From Desulfovermiculus halophilus DSM 18834 (GTDB taxonomy: Bacteria; Desulfobacterota; Desulfovibrionia; Desulfovibrionales; Desulfothermaceae), in the NCBI RefSeq assembly GCF_000620765.1, contig NZ_JIAK01000016.1, positions 1 to 64,000 of the forward strand: DNA of 64,000 nt, given 5' to 3'. Positions 60,632 through 64,000 of this stretch are shown here, piece by piece (position 1 is the first letter of the stretch; each line of letters opens with the position of its first letter). The position numbers and the translations under genes were made by a program. Under the pieces are notes generated by a model, which saw nothing but the letters and a program-made list of their open reading frames with translations, did no database searches and was not told the DNA's origin.

Positions 60632-62195
60632 TCGATTCGCATGGTCAGTGCTTCTCTGTGCCGCAGGGACCTGGCTGGGGTTTGCCAACCCGCTGCTCCA
60701 CCTGCCCGTTCTGGCCCTCGTCCTGCCGATGAGCCTCGCCTGGCTGGGACTTCAGGCCCGGTCTCTCAGGCAGGCCTTTTTCCGGGGCTGGCTGGCTGCT
60801 TCGGCCGGATATGCCGCTGCCTTGTACTGGGTGAGCATTCCGGTGCACGAATTCGGCTCCCTGCCCTGGATCGCTGCCGTGCCCTGCCCGATTCTTCTCG
60901 GACTGTATCTCGGACTGTACGCCGGCCTTTTCTGTCTTGCCCTGGCCTGGGCTGCTCCACGCACGGGGTGGCCGGTGCTCATACTTCTGGCCTGGACCCT
61001 GTGGGCCAGTCTGGAATATATCCGGGAGATTTTGCTGACCGGATTTCCCTGGCTTGGTCTGGCCCAGGCCTTCGCCCCGTGGCCGGTTTTTCTCCAGGCC
61101 GTATCTGTGCTTGGAGCCCACGGTTTTTCCGGATTGCTGGCCGGAATTGGGGTCGGCTTTGTGCTCGGGGTGCACAGGCCCAGGGCGTTGATCGCGCCAG
61201 CAGCCGCCCTCTGCGGCCTGACTCTTTTCGGAGTCTGGCATATACAGCACCCGGCTTTGACCCAGCAATCCATCAACCTGCCTGCTGCCCTGATCCAGGG
61301 GAATATAGAGCAGGGCCTGAAATGGGATCCGGCCTTTCAAAGACAGACCCTGAACCGCTATCTGCGGATGAGCCGGAACGCGGTCCGGGAGCACGGCGCG
61401 GAGCTTGTGGTCTGGCCGGAAACAGCCATTCCTTTTTATGTCCAGGAAAACACCGAACTTTCCACCAAGCTGCGCAGCTTCTGCCGCAATCATCAGGTGG
61501 CCCTCTTCACCGGAGCACCGGGATACAGCCTGAGAGATGGTGGAACAGAGGTCGTCTCCCACAACCTGGTCTATCTCTTCGGTCCCGACGGCTTGGTTCG
61601 GGGGACATATACCAAGGAGCATCTGGTTCCTTTCGGCGAATATATCCCGTTTGGCAGCTACCTGCCATTCATCACCAGAATGGTCCAGGGAGTCGGGGAC
61701 TTCCGCCCCGGAGACCGCACCGCTCCCCTGGAGTATAAAGATCTTGCCTTGGGCGGCCTTATATGCTATGAAGTAATATTTTCCGGGCTTGTACAGCATC
61801 GGGTCGCCGCCGGAGCAAATCTGCTGATCAATGTGAGCAACGACGCCTGGTTCGGCAGATCATCTGGTCCTCGTCAGCACCTGCACCAAGCGGTGCTCAG
61901 ATCCATTGAGCAGGGTAGAGGCATGCTCCGGGCAACCAATACGGGCGTCTCTGCAATCATCGATCCCCAAGGCCGCATTCTGCAAAGCACAACCCTGTTC
62001 GCTCCCGAGACTCTTCAGGCAGACAGCCTTCCTGCCGGGCACGGCCGGACGTTTTTTTCCAGGCATTATCATCTGCTTCGGGCCGCTTTTTTCCTGCTCG
62101 CGGCGATCGCGATGCTCTGGATCCGAATGCACAACCCGGGCAAACCCCAACCAGACCACACTTGTGGCAAGCACACACAGCGCCATGAACGATAA
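60624..62195 (+). CDS. lnt: Apolipoprotein N-acyltransferase
   Basis: Lnt adds the third acyl chain to lipoproteins in the inner membrane. The 523-residue protein has six to seven hydrophobic helices in the N-terminal 190 residues and a nitrilase-like domain with Glu in VVWPETAIPF, Lys in YTKEHLVPFGEYIPF and nucleophile Cys in LGGLICYEVIF. Length is typical. It is coupled to corC upstream (8-base overlap), and prfB begins inside its end. Confidence 0.95.
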   Translation: MSDRFAWSVLLCAAGTWLGFANPLLHLPVLALVLPMSLAWLGLQARSLRQAFFRGWLAASAGYAAALYWVSIPVHEFGSLPWIAAVPCPILLGLYLGLYAGLFCLALAWAAPRTGWPVLILLAWTLWASLEYIREILLTGFPWLGLAQAFAPWPVFLQAVSVLGAHGFSGLLAGIGVGFVLGVHRPRALIAPAAALCGLTLFGVWHIQHPALTQQSINLPAALIQGNIEQGLKWDPAFQRQTLNRYLRMSRNAVREHGAELVVWPETAIPFYVQENTELSTKLRSFCRNHQVALFTGAPGYSLRDGGTEVVSHNLVYLFGPDGLVRGTYTKEHLVPFGEYIPFGSYLPFITRMVQGVGDFRPGDRTAPLEYKDLALGGLICYEVIFSGLVQHRVAAGANLLINVSNDAWFGRSSGPRQHLHQAVLRSIEQGRGMLRATNTGVSAIIDPQGRILQSTTLFAPETLQADSLPAGHGRTFFSRHYHLLRAAFFLLAAIAMLWIRMHNPGKPQPDHTCGKHTQRHER

Positions 62196-63331
62196 GATTC
62201 TCCAATTGTCAGACATCAAGCGGTCGGCCGCCCAATCCATCCAGCAATTTAAATCCCTGTGGAGGCGCCTTTGACCTGGAGGACAGCAGAAACCGGCACC
62301 AAGAGATCGAAACTCTTCTCACTCAGCCCGGGGCGTGGGATGATCCGGAGAAGCTCACCCCGCTGCTGAAGGAAAAAAGCATCCTTGAGGAATGGATCCG
62401 GGAGTTAGAGGAGTTGAAGGACGCCAAGGACAGTCTGGAAGAATGGGTTCAGCTCGCAGAGGAGGAGCAAAGCCAAGAAGCCCTGGAAGCCTTGACTGAA
62501 CAATGCCAGGCCCTGAACAAACAGCTGCAGAAGGTTGAGCTCAAGGCCCTCCTCTCGGACCCGGAAGATAAGAACAACGCCATATTGGAAATCCACCCCG
62601 GAGCCGGAGGGACCGAGGCCCAGGATTGGGCCGAAATGCTGCTTCGCATGTACACCCGCTGGGCCGAGGACAATAATTTTCAGCTCCAAATCCTGGACTA
62701 TCTGCCTGGAGATGAAGCAGGACTCAAGAGTGTCACCCTTTCGGTTGAGGGAAACTACGCGTTCGGCCTGCTGAAGGGGGAAAAGGGTATCCATCGCCTG
62801 ATACGCATATCCCCGTACGATACGTCCGGCCGCCGGCATACCTCGTTCGCCTCGGTGGACGTCTACCCCGACGTCACCCAGGACATTGAGATCGAGATCA
62901 AGGACGAAGACATCAGAGTCGATGTCTTCCGTTCCAGCGGTCCAGGCGGTCAATCGGTGAACAAGACCAGCTCAGCTGTGCGCATCACCCATTTTCCTTC
63001 CGGCATCGTCGCCCAGTGCCAGAACGAGAAGTCCCAGTTCAGGAACCGGGAATCGGCTTTGAAGATTCTCAAGGCCAGGCTCTACGAGCAGGAGCTGCAG
63101 AAACAGGAAGAAGACAAGCAGCAAAAGTATTCGTCCAAGAACGCCATTGCCTGGGGGAGCCAGATCCGGTCCTATACCCTGCAGCCCTACCGGCTGGTCA
63201 AGGATCACCGGACCGGAACCGAGGACAGCAATGTGGAGCGGGTCCTGGACGGCGGAGTGGAAGATTTCATCCGCAATTATCTGCTCAGTCTGCACGGCCA
63301 GAAATGGTCCGATGAGGCACAGGTCTCCTGA
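62185..63331 (+). CDS. prfB: Peptide chain release factor 2, programmed +1 frameshift
   Basis: RF2 releases peptides at UGA and UAA. The first frame (ATG 62185, 29 codons, ending LWRRL) stops at TGA 62272-62274. The second frame begins with GAC 62273 and runs to TGA 63329-63331, for about 381 residues in all. RF2 marks are the GGQ loop SSGPGGQSVNKTSSAVRI, HIPGAGGTEAQDWAEMLLRM-like IHPGAGGTEAQDW, and the tripeptide-type DTSGRRHTSF region in the recognition domain. Expressed as join(62185..62271,62273..63331). Confidence 0.95.
62261..62275 (+). promoter_or_regulatory. RF2 autoregulatory frameshift signal
   Basis: GGAGG (62261-62265) lies three bases before CTT TGA C (62269-62275). This matches the family signal of a Shine-Dalgarno-like sequence three bases ahead of CUU UGA C. 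Low RF2 lets the ribosome slip from CUU to UUU and read GAC. Confidence 0.93.
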
Positions 63332-63451
63332 CCCGAACAGCAAGGCCGGGATGCGCCACCTTGACTTTGATCCCACTCTATAGGATATGATGAACAAGAT
63401 CAGGAAGATGGATGTGCACTACCCCATGCCTGCAACCCCAAGGAGCTTTAT

Positions 63452-63727
63452 ATGAACAAGAGCCAACTCATCAAGACCCTGGCTGACCGGCAGAATATTT
63501 CCCTGGATGAAGCCTCGGTGATCGTGAACACCTTTTTCGACAGCATCAAGGAATCCCTGAACCGGGGAGACCGGGTGGAGATCAGGGGATTCGGGAGCTT
63601 TAAGATCAAGCAGTACGAAGGCTACCAGGGGCGCAACCCCAGTACCGGAGAGATGGTTCAGGTCAAGCCCAAACGGCTGCCCTTCTTTCGTGTGGGCAAG
63701 GATCTGAAGGAATACCTGAATCAATGA
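63452..63727 (+). CDS. HU/IHF family DNA-bending protein
   Basis: The 91-residue protein is a bacterial histone-like factor: MNKSQLIKTLADRQN, AVIVNTFFDSIKESL-type helix, then VEIRGFGSFKIKQY and the arm GRNPSTGEMVQVKPKRLPFF. The NPSTGE arm and overall sequence are close to IHF subunits, but I cannot say alpha or beta. AAGGAG lies upstream of the ATG. It is a stand-alone gene between prfB and dapF. Confidence 0.93.
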   Translation: MNKSQLIKTLADRQNISLDEASVIVNTFFDSIKESLNRGDRVEIRGFGSFKIKQYEGYQGRNPSTGEMVQVKPKRLPFFRVGKDLKEYLNQ

Positions 63728-63924
63728 TTCCAGCCTTGGTCCGGACCATTCCAGGGGAATGCCCGGCGGAGATGGGCGCTTTGCCGGTCCTTTGGGGCAG
63801 CATTTTCCGAATTTTCCACCCCTTGAGGGATTGATTGTGTTTACCTGCGGGGAGGCGGGGTGAGAACAGGTCCGCCCCTGGCCTCCTTGGAGATCAAAGA
63901 CCTGTTCACCCCGCGATATCGAAC

Positions 63925-64000
63925 ATGACCAGTACACCACCTGAGATCACCATCTACAAGATGCAGGGCAGCGGAAACGATTTTGTGCTCATCGACAACA
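63925..64000 (+). CDS. dapF: Diaminopimelate epimerase, 3' end outside window
   Basis: The first 25 codons include ITIYKMQGSGNDFVLIDN, which matches the start of DapF (usually KMHGLGNDFVVID). The enzyme converts LL- to meso-diaminopimelate after DapB acts. The rest of the gene lies past the window edge. Confidence 0.92.
   Translation, partial: MTSTPPEITIYKMQGSGNDFVLIDN

Overview
The window reads as one chromosomal segment of a Gram-negative, anaerobic deltaproteobacterium, most likely a Desulfovibrionales-type sulfate reducer (Desulfobacterota). The clues are a tmRNA tag reading ANDYDYALAA, a MoeA protein fused to a periplasmic-binding-like domain, a PxxKW cysteine-rich small protein, a single-cluster ferredoxin, a large formate-tetrahydrofolate ligase, a sigma-54 response regulator with a textbook -24/-12 promoter, and lipoprotein genes typical of a diderm cell. 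The family-level assignment is inference.

Layout. 1-4853 is accessory DNA. It holds a partial ORF at the window edge and a leftward three-gene unit: a LexA-type HTH protein, an unknown 262-aa protein, and a truncated QueC/QatC-like protein, behind a promoter that contains a perfect palindromic operator. A rightward mobile module follows (small ORF, DUF2924, large serine recombinase, HTH protein). This block ends against the 3' end of ssrA (tmRNA, 5273-5629), which is followed by tRNA-Met. From 6.2 kb onward the gene content is mostly core: uvrB, dapB, a phosphodiester glycosidase-like protein, lolA, a nearly gene-free 1.2 kb, a DUF374 acyltransferase, an APH/AAA fusion kinase, fhs, a divergent DnaA paralogue, acylphosphatase, an FAD oxidoreductase, an S24-like regulator without its catalytic residues, tRNA-Pro, rel, a SWIM/SNF2 helicase, ssb, purine nucleoside phosphorylase, ileS-lspA-lgt, a CpoB-like lipoprotein, csaA, an L,D-transpeptidase, typA, a methyltransferase and a sigma-54 response regulator. 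The last part carries ferredoxin, panD-panC, truA, moeA-PBP, a SAM hydrolase, pgi, clpB, a DnaJ-like gene, an M20 peptidase, corC-lnt-prfB (with the programmed +1 frameshift), an HU/IHF gene and the start of dapF.

How the genes work together. Lipoprotein maturation and export is well represented (lgt, lspA, lnt, lolA, plus a candidate lipoprotein client). Lysine/peptidoglycan precursor synthesis (dapB, dapF), pantothenate synthesis (panC, panD), protein quality control (clpB, DnaJ-like) and stringent response (rel) are also present.

Most interesting items: (1) a compact sigma-54 unit at 42484-44202, in which a response regulator is followed by three GTTGCA-N3-TGCAAC palindromes, a consensus -24/-12 promoter and a 38-codon ORF; (2) a family of 75-bp and about 283-bp fold-back elements with GG...CC ends and 8-bp target duplications, inserted repeatedly at gene ends and terminators; (3) a DnaA-like protein lacking both box VII arginines; (4) an S24 protein lacking both the Ser and the Lys of the self-cleavage dyad; (5) a decayed QatC-like gene cluster with an intact-looking autoregulatory switch.
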